Shown here: in pieces, positions 34,808 to 42,825 of the stretch | How positions within the stretch are numbered: position 1 is the first letter of the stretch | Layout: each line of letters starts with the position of its first letter | The notes under the pieces: generated by a model | The model's database searches: none | Told to the model about the DNA's origin: nothing | Seen by the model: the letters and a program-made list of their open reading frames with translations, nothing else | Source: UKL13-3 sp943369665 | GTDB lineage: Bacteria; Bacteroidota; Bacteroidia; UKL13-3 | Length of the DNA: 64,000 nucleotides | NCBI GenBank assembly: GCA_943369665.1 | Contig: CALRNX020000001.1 | Coordinates: 62,001 to 126,000 of the forward strand | Direction: 5' to 3' | Translations under genes and position numbers: made by a program

Positions 34808-35251
34808 TTACCTGATGGCAATACTTGTTTTATTGTTTTGAACTTCCACTTTCGGGATCGATAAGGTTAAAACCCCGTCTACCAACTCGGCAGTAATCCC
34901 TTGCTTGTCAATATTCTCTGGCAAGTTGAAACTTCTTGAGAAACTACCGTAAGCCCCTTCTACCAAATGCACTTTGTCGGTTTCGCTCTCTTGTTTAAAC
35001 TTACGCTCACCACTAATGGTTAACGTATCGTTTTCCACATCTATTTTAATTTCTTCTTTCTTGAGGCCGGGCAACGAAATCTGCAGGTTAAATGCGGAAG
35101 CTGTTTCGATAATATTGGTTCTTGGCGAAAATGATTGTACCTGTTTTCCGGTATCCAATAAACTATCGAATAAATGAGCCATATGTTTAGGCATCATTGA
35201 ATCTCTGAACAATTCTCTTGTTGTGGTTGGTTTAAATTTTATGTATGTCAT
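34808..35251 (-). CDS. Small heat-shock protein (Hsp20/alpha-crystallin)
   Basis: This 147-residue holdase has an alpha-crystallin domain (about 45-140): PRTNIIETASAFNLQISLPG, LKKEEIKIDVENDTLTISGE, then GSFSRSFNLPENID and ITAELVDGVLTLSIPK, and ends with a short tail ending TSIAIR containing the I-x-I motif. The N-terminal 40 residues are flexible. It binds unfolding proteins without ATP. It is a single gene with a terminator. Confidence 0.93.
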   Translation of the reverse strand: MTYIKFKPTTTRELFRDSMMPKHMAHLFDSLLDTGKQVQSFSPRTNIIETASAFNLQISLPGLKKEEIKIDVENDTLTISGERKFKQESETDKVHLVEGAYGSFSRSFNLPENIDKQGITAELVDGVLTLSIPKVEVQNNKTSIAIR

Positions 35252-35379
35252 AACTTTTGATTAATTGGTTGATGCGATCAAGTAATCAATTGTTATTCCA
35301 TTTCAAAAACAGGACTTATTGTCTTTGTTTTTACATAAAACGATTCAGAAATTATCCTTTTTAAGCCATAATGGCTTCT

Positions 35380-36735
35380 TTATTTAAAAAACTTCAATAT
35401 CGACTGCGATATTTGGGTGCCGAGTTGGTAGTTTGCTTCTTCCAATAATCGTGCTTTGGGCAGGAGTTCTCTTTTGTGGTTGGTAAACAGATCGCGCCAA
35501 TCCTGGTTTGGAGGTGGTAAATAATTGCCATTGGGCAGGTTTTCAAAGAGGTTGTTGATATTGCCTTCAAATACCAATTGATGCACTTCGTCTTTTTGGG
35601 TGTGCCTTTTCTCTTCGCTCAACACTACTTTATTATCTGCTACACTGATCAGGCTGTATTTTACCGAAAGCGTAACGGCTCTTTGTTCGTAAGTATCCTG
35701 GTAGGAAACTTTGCGAAACTTGGTAATGGCTGCATATGTTCCGGTATATGGATTCAGAATATTTTCCGAAAAAGCTTCATAAGCACTTTTTTGTTCGCTT
35801 ACCGCGGGTGCATCTACATATTCAATATTTTGAACGGTAACCAGTACAATATACTTTAAGCCCAACGTTTTACCTGCTTCAATGGCTTTTTGTTCATCCA
35901 CAATGCCAAGCCATCCCCTGCTTTGGAGGTTGTTTTTCACCTCATCGGATTGTTCAATTTTTACATAGGCAAACTTGCGTTGCTCCAGTTTGGTCTGGAT
36001 CAACTTGCTGAGGTTATCAAATCCCTCCGTTCGGATCTGTTGGAGTTGTTCAACGGGAAATACAGCAATGGTTGTGGTAGCTTTATCATTTGCTTCCTGC
36101 ATCAATGCTTTTGCGTCCTTGTATTCTTCGTCTTGCGCCACAACTTTTTGAAACGATTGCATGGCTTGTTTGTATTTTCCTTGTTGCAGGTCGGCCACAC
36201 CATGCTGGTACAATGGTTCCAATACGGTATTGATGCGCAAAACGGTTATGCCCCTGTAACTCGAGTCTAATGCTGCTATGCGTTCAAATGTTTGCTCGGC
36301 TTGCTCAAACCGTTTTTCTTTCATCATCAGCAATGCCTCATCGTAAAGCTTGGATATGTATTCGGCACGGATATCGGCATATACTTCATCGTATTCGGAT
36401 GGCCAACGCAGCGGAACACCAACGGATGCCGAGGTGGCACTGTAACGTTGTGCATTTACATAAACCTTCACGGCTTCGTCTACATTGTTTTCCACCACCA
36501 TTTTGTTAAAGTTGGTGAATTTATCATTGAGCACAAGCTGGGCGGTTTCCCTTAAACCTGCTTTTGCTTTTTCATTTTGCGGGCTGTTGAGCAAGGCATT
36601 GTAATAATACAAGCTCGCGTCTTCATATTGATTGGCTTCTTTTTTCGCATCACCTTGTTTCACCAGTTTGGCAGCAGGATTACACCCGGCAAAAATGGAT
36701 ACGATCAGTGTAAGGAAAACAAGGATTCTATTCAT
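35380..36735 (-). CDS. Lipoprotein with tetratricopeptide-like repeats
   Basis: This 451-residue protein is a lipoprotein: MNRILVFLTLIVSIFAGC gives a lipobox with Cys18. Helical pairs follow: KKEANQYEDASLYYYNALL (about 28-50), ALLMMKEKRFEQAEQTFERI and VADLQQGKYKQAMQSFQKV, so it is a TPR protein in its first half. The second half (from about residue 215) is a beta-rich domain of the CsgG/FlgO-like type, judged by IAVFPVEQLQQIRTEGFDNL. It would sit on the periplasmic face of the outer membrane. Its ATG lies 1 bp from the argS stop, so the two are co-transcribed. Confidence 0.78.
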   Translation of the reverse strand: MNRILVFLTLIVSIFAGCNPAAKLVKQGDAKKEANQYEDASLYYYNALLNSPQNEKAKAGLRETAQLVLNDKFTNFNKMVVENNVDEAVKVYVNAQRYSATSASVGVPLRWPSEYDEVYADIRAEYISKLYDEALLMMKEKRFEQAEQTFERIAALDSSYRGITVLRINTVLEPLYQHGVADLQQGKYKQAMQSFQKVVAQDEEYKDAKALMQEANDKATTTIAVFPVEQLQQIRTEGFDNLSKLIQTKLEQRKFAYVKIEQSDEVKNNLQSRGWLGIVDEQKAIEAGKTLGLKYIVLVTVQNIEYVDAPAVSEQKSAYEAFSENILNPYTGTYAAITKFRKVSYQDTYEQRAVTLSVKYSLISVADNKVVLSEEKRHTQKDEVHQLVFEGNINNLFENLPNGNYLPPPNQDWRDLFTNHKRELLPKARLLEEANYQLGTQISQSILKFFK

Positions 36736-36736
36736 A

Positions 36737-38503
36737 TTACATTTGTTCAGGAACGCGGATCCCCAACAAGTCGAAACCGGATTGGATCACACGGGCAGTT
36801 AAAGTACACAACTGCAATCGTAAATTGCGTTTCAATTCATTTTCTTCTTTCAAAATGGGGCATTCGTGGTAAAACCCGCTAAAACTTTTGGCGAGTTCAT
36901 ATACATAATTGGCCACCACACCGGGGCTCATTTCCGATGCGGCCGTTGCAATTACTTCCGGGTAACGGTATAATATCTGGCTCAGTTCGCTTTCCGATGC
37001 ATTCATTTCCACACCGGCTGTATGGCTCATATCAGCTGTTTTGGCGTTGCGCAAAATCGATTTGATCCGTGCGTGCGTGTACTGGATAAACGGCCCTGTA
37101 TTGCCTTGAAAATCGATGGATTCAGCAGGGTTAAACATCATCTTTTTGCGTGGATCTACTTTTAACAAAAAGTATTTAAGGGCGCCCATCCCGATCATTT
37201 CATACAAACCTTTCAGATCGGTATCGCCCAGGCCATCGGTTTTACCCAATGCTTTGGTTGTTTCTTCTGCAGCCAGCAACATTTCGTCCATCAGGTCATC
37301 GGCATCCACAACGGTTCCTTCCCTGCTTTTCATTTTGCCATGCGGCAATTCCACCATTCCATAACTCAAATGGTAAATACCTTTTGCATAAGGTTTTCCG
37401 AGCTTGGTGCAAATGGATTGCAATACTTTAAAATGATAATCCTGTTCATTTCCCACTACGTACACCGAACGTTCGCAACCAAAGTCCTGGTATTTTAATT
37501 CGGCTGTTCCAATATCCTGGGTCATGTATACGGAAGTACCATCACCTCTGAGCAATAGTTTTTGATCAAGCCCTTCAGCTGTTAAATCCACCCATACAGA
37601 ACCATCGGGCTTGGTGTAAAAAACAGATGAAGCGAGTCCTTCGCTCACAATTTCTTTGCCCAATAAATAGGTATTGCTTTCGTAATAAAACTTATCGAAC
37701 GAAACGCCCATTTTTTTATAGGTAGTATCAAATCCGCTGTATACCCAATCGTTCATCATTTTCCAAATGCGGATCACTTCGGCATCGCCTGCCTCCCATT
37801 TTTGCAGGAGTTCCTGGGCGGCCAACATACCGGGTGCTTTTTTAGCCGCTTCTTCTTCGCTCATTCCTTCGGCTATCAGTGCTTTTTGTTCTGCTTTATA
37901 ATGCTTGTCGAACTCCACATAATATTTTCCCACCAAATGATCGCCTTTCATGCCCGAGCTTTCAGGTGTTTCGCCATTTCCATATTGCATCCAGGCATAC
38001 ATGCTTTTGCAAATATGGATCCCCCGATCGTTGATGAGGTTGCAGGTGATCACTTCATACCCGTTTGCTTTCAGAATTTTTGAAACCGAAAAGCCCAACA
38101 GGTTATTGCGCACATGACCCAAGTGTAAAGGTTTGTTGGTATTGGGCGATGAATACTCGATCAATACTTTTTGTTTGGTGTTGGGTTGCGCAAATCCATA
38201 AGATGTATTGGCAAACTCGTTGCGCACAAAATCCACCCAAAAACTTGTTTGAATGGAGAGGTTTAAAAATCCTTTGATCACATTATAAGATGCTACCAAC
38301 GGAACATGTTGTTGGAGGTAGTCACCTATTTCGGCCGCTGTTTGCTCAGGGCCTTTTTTGCTTTGTTTTAAATATGGGAAGACCACAAACGTAAAGTCGC
38401 CTTCAAAATCGGGTTTTGTAGGTTCAGTTACAACGTTTGCGTTTTCAATTGCATATAAGTCGTGTAATGCTTTTTGTATATGCTGTTTTAATTCTTTTTC
38501 CAT
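36737..38503 (-). CDS. argS: Arginyl-tRNA synthetase
   Basis: This 588-residue class I enzyme charges tRNA-Arg. The class I HIGH motif reads SSPNTNKPLHLGHVRN (HLGH), and the KMSKS region is reduced to HGKMKSREGTVV, normal for ArgS. The N-terminal Add-1 domain and C-terminal DALR anticodon-binding domain (from about residue 455, IQYTHARIKSILRNA onward) are present. It is followed directly by the TPR lipoprotein gene; a repeat-rich gap lies upstream. Confidence 0.96.
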   Translation of the reverse strand: MEKELKQHIQKALHDLYAIENANVVTEPTKPDFEGDFTFVVFPYLKQSKKGPEQTAAEIGDYLQQHVPLVASYNVIKGFLNLSIQTSFWVDFVRNEFANTSYGFAQPNTKQKVLIEYSSPNTNKPLHLGHVRNNLLGFSVSKILKANGYEVITCNLINDRGIHICKSMYAWMQYGNGETPESSGMKGDHLVGKYYVEFDKHYKAEQKALIAEGMSEEEAAKKAPGMLAAQELLQKWEAGDAEVIRIWKMMNDWVYSGFDTTYKKMGVSFDKFYYESNTYLLGKEIVSEGLASSVFYTKPDGSVWVDLTAEGLDQKLLLRGDGTSVYMTQDIGTAELKYQDFGCERSVYVVGNEQDYHFKVLQSICTKLGKPYAKGIYHLSYGMVELPHGKMKSREGTVVDADDLMDEMLLAAEETTKALGKTDGLGDTDLKGLYEMIGMGALKYFLLKVDPRKKMMFNPAESIDFQGNTGPFIQYTHARIKSILRNAKTADMSHTAGVEMNASESELSQILYRYPEVIATAASEMSPGVVANYVYELAKSFSGFYHECPILKEENELKRNLRLQLCTLTARVIQSGFDLLGIRVPEQM

Positions 38504-38520
38504 TTCGGTTTTCTGTTTGT

Positions 38521-38590
38521 TGTTTTCTATTGCAAAGTCTTATGTGGTACTTTGCCGCAGATTACACAGATTACATTTATTTTACCTGTC
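38521..38590. repeat. Tandem repeat unit A, without palindrome
   Basis: The 70-bp unit TGTTTTCTATTGCAAAGTCT... runs through TTTGCCGCAGATTACACAGA and ends TTACCTGTC. It is repeated in the next 84 bp. Confidence 0.85.
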
Positions 38591-38674
38591 TGTTTTCTGT
38601 TGCAAAGTCTTGTGTGATACTTTGCCGCAGTCCCGAAGCTTCGGGAACACAGATTACATTTATTTTTACCTGTC
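38591..38674. repeat. Tandem repeat unit B, with inserted palindrome
   Basis: The same unit as 38521-38590, but ATTA after GCCGCAG is replaced by TCCCGAAGCTTCGGGAA (38631-38647). Apart from that and an extra T, only a few bases differ. Confidence 0.85.
38631..38646. repeat. Palindromic repeat TCCCGAAGCTTCGGGA
   Basis: A perfect 16-bp palindrome inside repeat unit B; the matching place in unit A (38561) has ATTA. Confidence 0.85.
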
Positions 38675-38703
38675 TGTTTTCTATTCATTGTCATCAGTTA
38701 AGT

Positions 38704-38738
38704 GTTTCCCGCAGATCTCGCAGATACTCGCAGAAAAT
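38704..38738. repeat. CGCAGA-type intergenic repeat
   Basis: GTTTCCCGCAGATCTCGCAG followed by ATACTCGCAGAAAAT; second copy of the element at 15305-15338. Confidence 0.7.
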
Positions 38739-38762
38739 TGTCTACTGACTCCTGTCCCCTAA

Positions 38763-38778
38763 TCCCGAAGCTTCGGGA
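38763..38778. repeat. Palindromic repeat TCCCGAAGCTTCGGGA
   Basis: A perfect copy lying between CCTGTCCCCTAA and CTAACCCCTA, so it interrupts a different repeat from the ones at 38631 and 53172. Confidence 0.85.
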
Positions 38779-38785
38779 CTAACCC

Positions 38786-39604
38786 CTACTTAAACGGGCT
38801 ATCTTTCTCTTTTGCTACATAATTATAGATCAATCCATCTACCAATCGTGGGAAAAATACATTCAAGAAATTCGATAAATGTCCCTGCATGGTTAGTATT
38901 CGCTGGCGTCTTCGGGTGCGAACCATTGTTACGATGGTATCGGCAACTACGGATGCGCTCATGAGTTTGCTTTCATCCAATGGCGATTCGGCCTGCGATT
39001 TCCCAAATTGGTTGAGTGCCATATTGCGGATATTCGATGCGGTATAACCCGGGTAAATGATCCCCACATGCAATCCTCTTTTCAGGTTTTCAATGCGCAA
39101 CGATTGCATAAAACCATCAATTGCGTATTTGGATGCCGAATAACCGGTGCGAGCCGGAAGTCCTACCAATCCTGAAACAGAAGAGACCGAAATGATCGAT
39201 CCCTTGTTTTTGAGCAATTCGGGTAATGCATATTTGGTGCAATAAACGGTTCCCCAAAAATTGGTATCCATCACTTTTTTGATCACACTCAGATCGCAAT
39301 CCACCAACATGGCCCGCATGCTGATACCGGCATTGTTGATCAATACATCAATGGTTTGGTAAACAGCAATGGCTTCCTGTATAAGTTTGCTGCAATCCTG
39401 CTCCACACATACATCACATACCACAAGGTGAACCTGCGCGCCCAAGGCTTGGCATTCGGTTTGAACCTGCGCCAATTGACCGGCCGAACGGGCGGCCAAC
39501 ACCAACTTACATTTGTGTTTTGCGAATGCTAAGGCTGTTGCTCTGCCAATACCGGAAGATGCGCCTGTGATGACAATTACTTTATGTTCTAAATTTGATT
39601 TCAA
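38786..39604 (-). CDS. Short-chain dehydrogenase/reductase
   Basis: This 272-residue enzyme has the NAD(P) fold: TGASSGIG (13-20), NNAG (90-93), the catalytic Ser in ISVSSVSGLVG and YSASK (Y155, K159). The final part (FFPRLVDGLIYNYVAKEKD) resembles SDR members that work on lipids at the membrane. The likely start is TTG at 39604, 3 bp from the stop of the upstream gene, which makes a two-gene operon with the thioredoxin-fold protein. The substrate cannot be told. Confidence 0.88.
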   Translation of the reverse strand: MKSNLEHKVIVITGASSGIGRATALAFAKHKCKLVLAARSAGQLAQVQTECQALGAQVHLVVCDVCVEQDCSKLIQEAIAVYQTIDVLINNAGISMRAMLVDCDLSVIKKVMDTNFWGTVYCTKYALPELLKNKGSIISVSSVSGLVGLPARTGYSASKYAIDGFMQSLRIENLKRGLHVGIIYPGYTASNIRNMALNQFGKSQAESPLDESKLMSASVVADTIVTMVRTRRRQRILTMQGHLSNFLNVFFPRLVDGLIYNYVAKEKDSPFK

Positions 39605-39607
39605 GGA

Positions 39608-40147
39608 TTACTTTTTCCAAATGATAGGGGTTCCATTTGAAGCTATTTCAGGAAAATCAATTTCCATTCCGTCTAAGGCCTCTTCTATTGCCTCTTCTAA
39701 GTATGCAGCTGTAACACCGCTCTCGCTTTCCCAGTTATCATCAATAGCGCCTTTGTATACCAGTTCGCGTTTTGAGTTGAACAGGAATACTTCTGGATTT
39801 GCCGTTGCACCGAATTTTTTCGCCACACTCTGATCACCGTCTTTCAAATACATGAAGTGAATATCGTGGAGTTTGAAATGATAGGCTGCCAGTTTCATTT
39901 TTTCCAAACTGTCGTCAGCGCTTTGTGTTTCATCGTTTGAGTTGATCCCAATGATGCCCAGGTTATCATCTTCATACTTTTCAAATAATTGTATCAGGCG
40001 CTTGCTGTATGCCTGCGAAATAGCAGAACTATTACAGGTAAACACAACAGCTAATGCATATTTATCGGCATATTCATAATTTGAATGCAGCTTATCATCA
40101 TAACCTACCAAGTTAAACTCGGGTAATTTGTCGCCAATCTGTAACAT
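39608..40147 (-). CDS. Thioredoxin-fold (AhpC/TSA-like) protein with altered active site
   Basis: This 179-residue protein begins MLQIGDKLPEFNLVGYDDKL, as in peroxiredoxin-like proteins, and has LAVVFTCNSSAISQAYSKRL where relatives have F-T-C-N-H-C-P-Y. C38 stays, but the second Cys and the Pro are replaced by Ser and Ile, so two-Cys chemistry is not possible. Later motifs (IIGINSNDETQSADD, GATANPEVFLFN, LVYKGAIDD) are normal. It is probably a one-Cys peroxidase or a sensor. It is upstream of the SDR gene in one operon. Confidence 0.8.
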   Translation of the reverse strand: MLQIGDKLPEFNLVGYDDKLHSNYEYADKYALAVVFTCNSSAISQAYSKRLIQLFEKYEDDNLGIIGINSNDETQSADDSLEKMKLAAYHFKLHDIHFMYLKDGDQSVAKKFGATANPEVFLFNSKRELVYKGAIDDNWESESGVTAAYLEEAIEEALDGMEIDFPEIASNGTPIIWKK

Positions 40148-40265
40148 AATCGTGTACTATTATTTGTTGATATAACTATTTTTGATGCTCGCAAAATAGT
40201 ATTTTATTGCAGCAATGAGAAACGGAACCACCGGAAACTTTTAAAACTTTGAGCGCTACTTACAC

Positions 40266-41387
40266 ATGAGGATAATTGAGGTTGTTAATCAACAAGATAT
40301 AAAAGCATTTTTAAAGTTACCGCATGCATTGTATGCCAACGACCCTGAGTGGGTTTGTCCACTGAACAATGATATTGAGATGGTTTTCGACCGCCAGCAA
40401 AATCCGTACTTCCAAAACGGCAATGCCCAAAGATGGTTGTTGGTGGACAAAAACAATAAACCCATTGGCCGTGTGGCCGCTTTTTACAACGAAAAATATT
40501 TTGCACAAATAGGCCGCAAAATTGGCGGGCTTGGTTTTTTTGAATGCATTGAGGACAAAGCTGCGGCTTTTGTATTGTTTGATACCGCCAAAAAATGGCT
40601 CCAACAACAAGGCATCGAAGCCATGGACGGCCCCATTAATTTTGGGGAACGCGACCGTTTTTGGGGATTGATGGTAAAAGGATTTAAACACCCGAGCTAC
40701 CTCGAAAACTACAACCCTCCTTTCTACCAGGAATTTTTTGAGGCCTATGGTTTTAAAACGGTGATCGAACAATCCACTTCGGAAATTACGGCCGAAGATT
40801 TTAACTACGAACGGTTTAACCGCATTGCGCAACGGGTATTAAACAATCCCGACTATTCGTTCGAACATTTTAAAATGAGCGAACTCACGCGTTTTGCTTC
40901 CGATTTCATGACCATTTACAATAAGGCCTGGGCACACCGCCCCGATTTTTCGCCCATGACCAAAGACCGCGTGGAAACGGTATTGCGCAGCCTGAAGCCG
41001 ATCTTGGTGGAAGATATTATCTGGTTTGCCTATGCGCACAATCAGCCTGCCGGGTTTTACATCAACGTGATCGATGTGAACCAGATCTTCAAGCACTTGA
41101 AAGGCAAAATGAACTGGCTGTCCAAATTGAAATTTGTGTGGTACAAAACCTTTGGCCGCATTGACCGCGTGCGGGGCATTGTGTTTGGGGTGATCCCCGA
41201 ATACCAAAACTTAGGATTGGAAACCGGCATGATCATGAAATTCCATGATGCGATGATGACCTACCCGAATATCCGCGCTTCGGAGCTTGCCTGGATCGGT
41301 GATTTTAACCCGAAGATGCATTCGCTGTTTAATGCGCTGGGCGCGAAAACAACCAAGGTGCACCATACTTATAGAGTTGAGTTTTAA
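40266..41387 (+). CDS. GNAT-like N-acetyltransferase family protein
   Basis: This 373-residue protein resembles the long GNAT-fold proteins common in environmental bacteria: PHALYANDPEWVCPLNNDIE, then RWLLVDKNNKPIGRVAAFYN in the first half and LAWIGDFNPKMHSLFNALGA in the last, a typical acetyl-CoA fold ending. GPINFGERDRFWGLMV is a conserved family element in the middle. The acceptor is unknown. The last third is richer in G/C than the rest of the window. The A/T-rich accessory region starts after it. Confidence 0.75.
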   Translation: MRIIEVVNQQDIKAFLKLPHALYANDPEWVCPLNNDIEMVFDRQQNPYFQNGNAQRWLLVDKNNKPIGRVAAFYNEKYFAQIGRKIGGLGFFECIEDKAAAFVLFDTAKKWLQQQGIEAMDGPINFGERDRFWGLMVKGFKHPSYLENYNPPFYQEFFEAYGFKTVIEQSTSEITAEDFNYERFNRIAQRVLNNPDYSFEHFKMSELTRFASDFMTIYNKAWAHRPDFSPMTKDRVETVLRSLKPILVEDIIWFAYAHNQPAGFYINVIDVNQIFKHLKGKMNWLSKLKFVWYKTFGRIDRVRGIVFGVIPEYQNLGLETGMIMKFHDAMMTYPNIRASELAWIGDFNPKMHSLFNALGAKTTKVHHTYRVEF

Positions 41388-41442
41388 GATCTGTGATTGC
41401 CAAATGAGCAATTAATTTCCCTTTATTTTCTTCTGATAATAA

Positions 41443-41470
41443 CCGACTAAAAATACTACATATGTAGTAT
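41443..41470. repeat. CCGACT hairpin repeat, copy 1
   Basis: CCGACTAAAA followed by the perfect 18-bp palindrome ATACTACAT/ATGTAGTAT. Related copies at 44153 and 47391 share CCNACTNAAARTA and then an inverted repeat of different sequence. The rest of this 400-bp gap (41388-41785) holds hairpins at 41494-41516 (TGTTTGAT/ATCAAACA) and 41667-41696 (GCTTATCC/GGATAAGC) plus the 100-bp repeat. Confidence 0.55.
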
Positions 41471-41550
41471 ATAGGGGTAAGATATTTTGCTGATGTTTGA
41501 TCTGCCTAATCAAACATAACTTATGAAACTCAGAAATGAACAACCGTCAT

Positions 41551-41650
41551 TTCATACCCCTATGAGTTTATCTCTGCTGGAAACCAAAACCAGTCTTTCA
41601 CAATATACTTATCTCCTTTCGGAAAGTTAATTTATTTTTTACAAGAAAAG
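41551..41650. repeat. 100-bp island repeat, copy 1
   Basis: It runs from TTCATACCCCTATGAG to TTTTTTACAAGAAAAG. Copy 2 (42640-42738) matches it at roughly four fifths of positions by eye, with the longest shared blocks CCAGTCTTTCACAA and GAAAGTTAATTTATT. Both copies lie upstream of a plus-strand island gene and are followed by a GCTTATC...GATAAG hairpin. Confidence 0.85.
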
Positions 41651-41785
41651 CGTGAAGCATTATAGCGCTTATCCAACGGGATAACTTCGGATAAGCATAT
41701 TGTGCTTATATTAAGTTAGGTGTCATTTTAATGATCGACAGGAAAAACACTTTTGGCTCTCTTAACAATTAAATAAATAATCAAA

Positions 41786-42586
41786 ATGAAAAATCAAATC
41801 TTAACATTTGGCATCTCAACATTATTATTGTTGACAGCCTGCAACAACAATTCGTCTGAAACTGTAAAGCTTGTAGAGAATGGTGAAACTTTTTCGGTTG
41901 AAGAAAAATTTGTTCCCAATCCACCTGACACGAATATCGTGTTAGAAAATTTTAATAAAGGACTTTGGGGAAAGAAGCCCGAACCATTTACCAATGAAGA
42001 ACTTCCAAAATCATACACGGATAGGACTTTCTTAAAGGGACTTGTAAATTCAACATATGACATTTTTTTAGTACCGGGATACATTGTAAAACTTGACCCT
42101 AAAACAGGTAATTACCAAAGAAAAACATTAACAGCGGTAATCAGAAATAACAAGATGCCTGTAACTGCTGTTATTGCAGACGGTTTGGTATACAGCAATA
42201 AAATTAATAACTCAGCCAGTTTTAGTGCCTCTGCCGTTATTGGTGGCTTGTCAGTCGGCAACAAACAAATGATGGAACTTGTAATTCAAGATATAAATTC
42301 GTCAACAGTTCCAGATTCATTAATAGACAAAGCATTAATTGCTTCTATTATCAAGGATCAAATACCAGAAGAAGAAAGGAAAAATTACTTCTATATTAAA
42401 AGTGCTACATTAACTTTAATCAACAACAAGATTTACAAAGAGACCTCGTTTGAAGCAAAAGTAAATAGTACTTACGTTACGGCAGAAGGTAAAATATTTA
42501 ACTCCAATGATAAATTTTCAAGAAATAGAATTGTGTCTGTTGAATTAATATCACTAGAAGACTTGATAAATCCAATAATCCCATAA
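41786..42586 (+). CDS. Lipoprotein of unknown function (first gene of the accessory region)
   Basis: This 266-residue protein is a lipoprotein: MKNQILTFGISTLLLLTAC puts Cys19 after an LTAC lipobox, and NNNSS follows. The mature part is polar and mixed alpha/beta, with KGLVNSTYDIFLVPGYIV and VIADGLVYSNKINNSASFSA then AVIGGLSVGNKQMMELVI. I do not recognise a domain. It is flanked by both copies of the 100-bp repeat, and codon use is A/T-rich like the following genes. A hairpin (AATAGTTCAA/TTGAACTATT, 42586-42629) starts at its stop codon. Confidence 0.7.
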   Translation: MKNQILTFGISTLLLLTACNNNSSETVKLVENGETFSVEEKFVPNPPDTNIVLENFNKGLWGKKPEPFTNEELPKSYTDRTFLKGLVNSTYDIFLVPGYIVKLDPKTGNYQRKTLTAVIRNNKMPVTAVIADGLVYSNKINNSASFSASAVIGGLSVGNKQMMELVIQDINSSTVPDSLIDKALIASIIKDQIPEEERKNYFYIKSATLTLINNKIYKETSFEAKVNSTYVTAEGKIFNSNDKFSRNRIVSVELISLEDLINPIIP

Positions 42587-42629
42587 ATAGTTCAAAATGA
42601 AAGTGTAATACAGTTTTGTTGAACTATTG
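42586..42629. other. Hairpin after the lipoprotein gene
   Basis: AATAGTTCAA (42586-42595) and TTGAACTATT (42620-42629) are a perfect 10-bp inverted repeat around 24 bases, without a T-run. Confidence 0.5.
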
Positions 42630-42639
42630 ATGAATCTCT

Positions 42640-42738
42640 TCATACCCCCATGAGTTCATCGAAACTGGAAACAAAAACCAGTCTTTCACAACCTACTTAT
42701 ACCCTTTCTGAAAGTTAATTTATTCTTTACAGAAAAGG
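42640..42738. repeat. 100-bp island repeat, copy 2
   Basis: Second copy of the repeat at 41551-41650, from TTCATACCCCCATGAG to CTTTACAGAAAAG, followed by the hairpin CTTATCT-TT-AGATAAG (about 42756-42771). It precedes the DUF6602-like gene by about 90 bp. Confidence 0.85.
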
Positions 42739-42825
42739 TTGCTACTTTTTACGCTTATCTTTAGATAAGTGAGATATAGATGTAGTATAAAATATGTTAT
42801 TGCAACCTTAAAATGACAAAACACT

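Noticed and set aside
38504..38785. CRISPR array
   Set aside because: The repeats here are two tandem units of 70 and 84 bp differing by a palindrome, followed by other elements; there are no regular spacers and no cas genes.
40266..41387. Horizontally acquired GNAT gene because of its higher G/C end
   Set aside because: The rise in G/C is gradual within the gene and the family is common in the phylum; composition alone is not enough.
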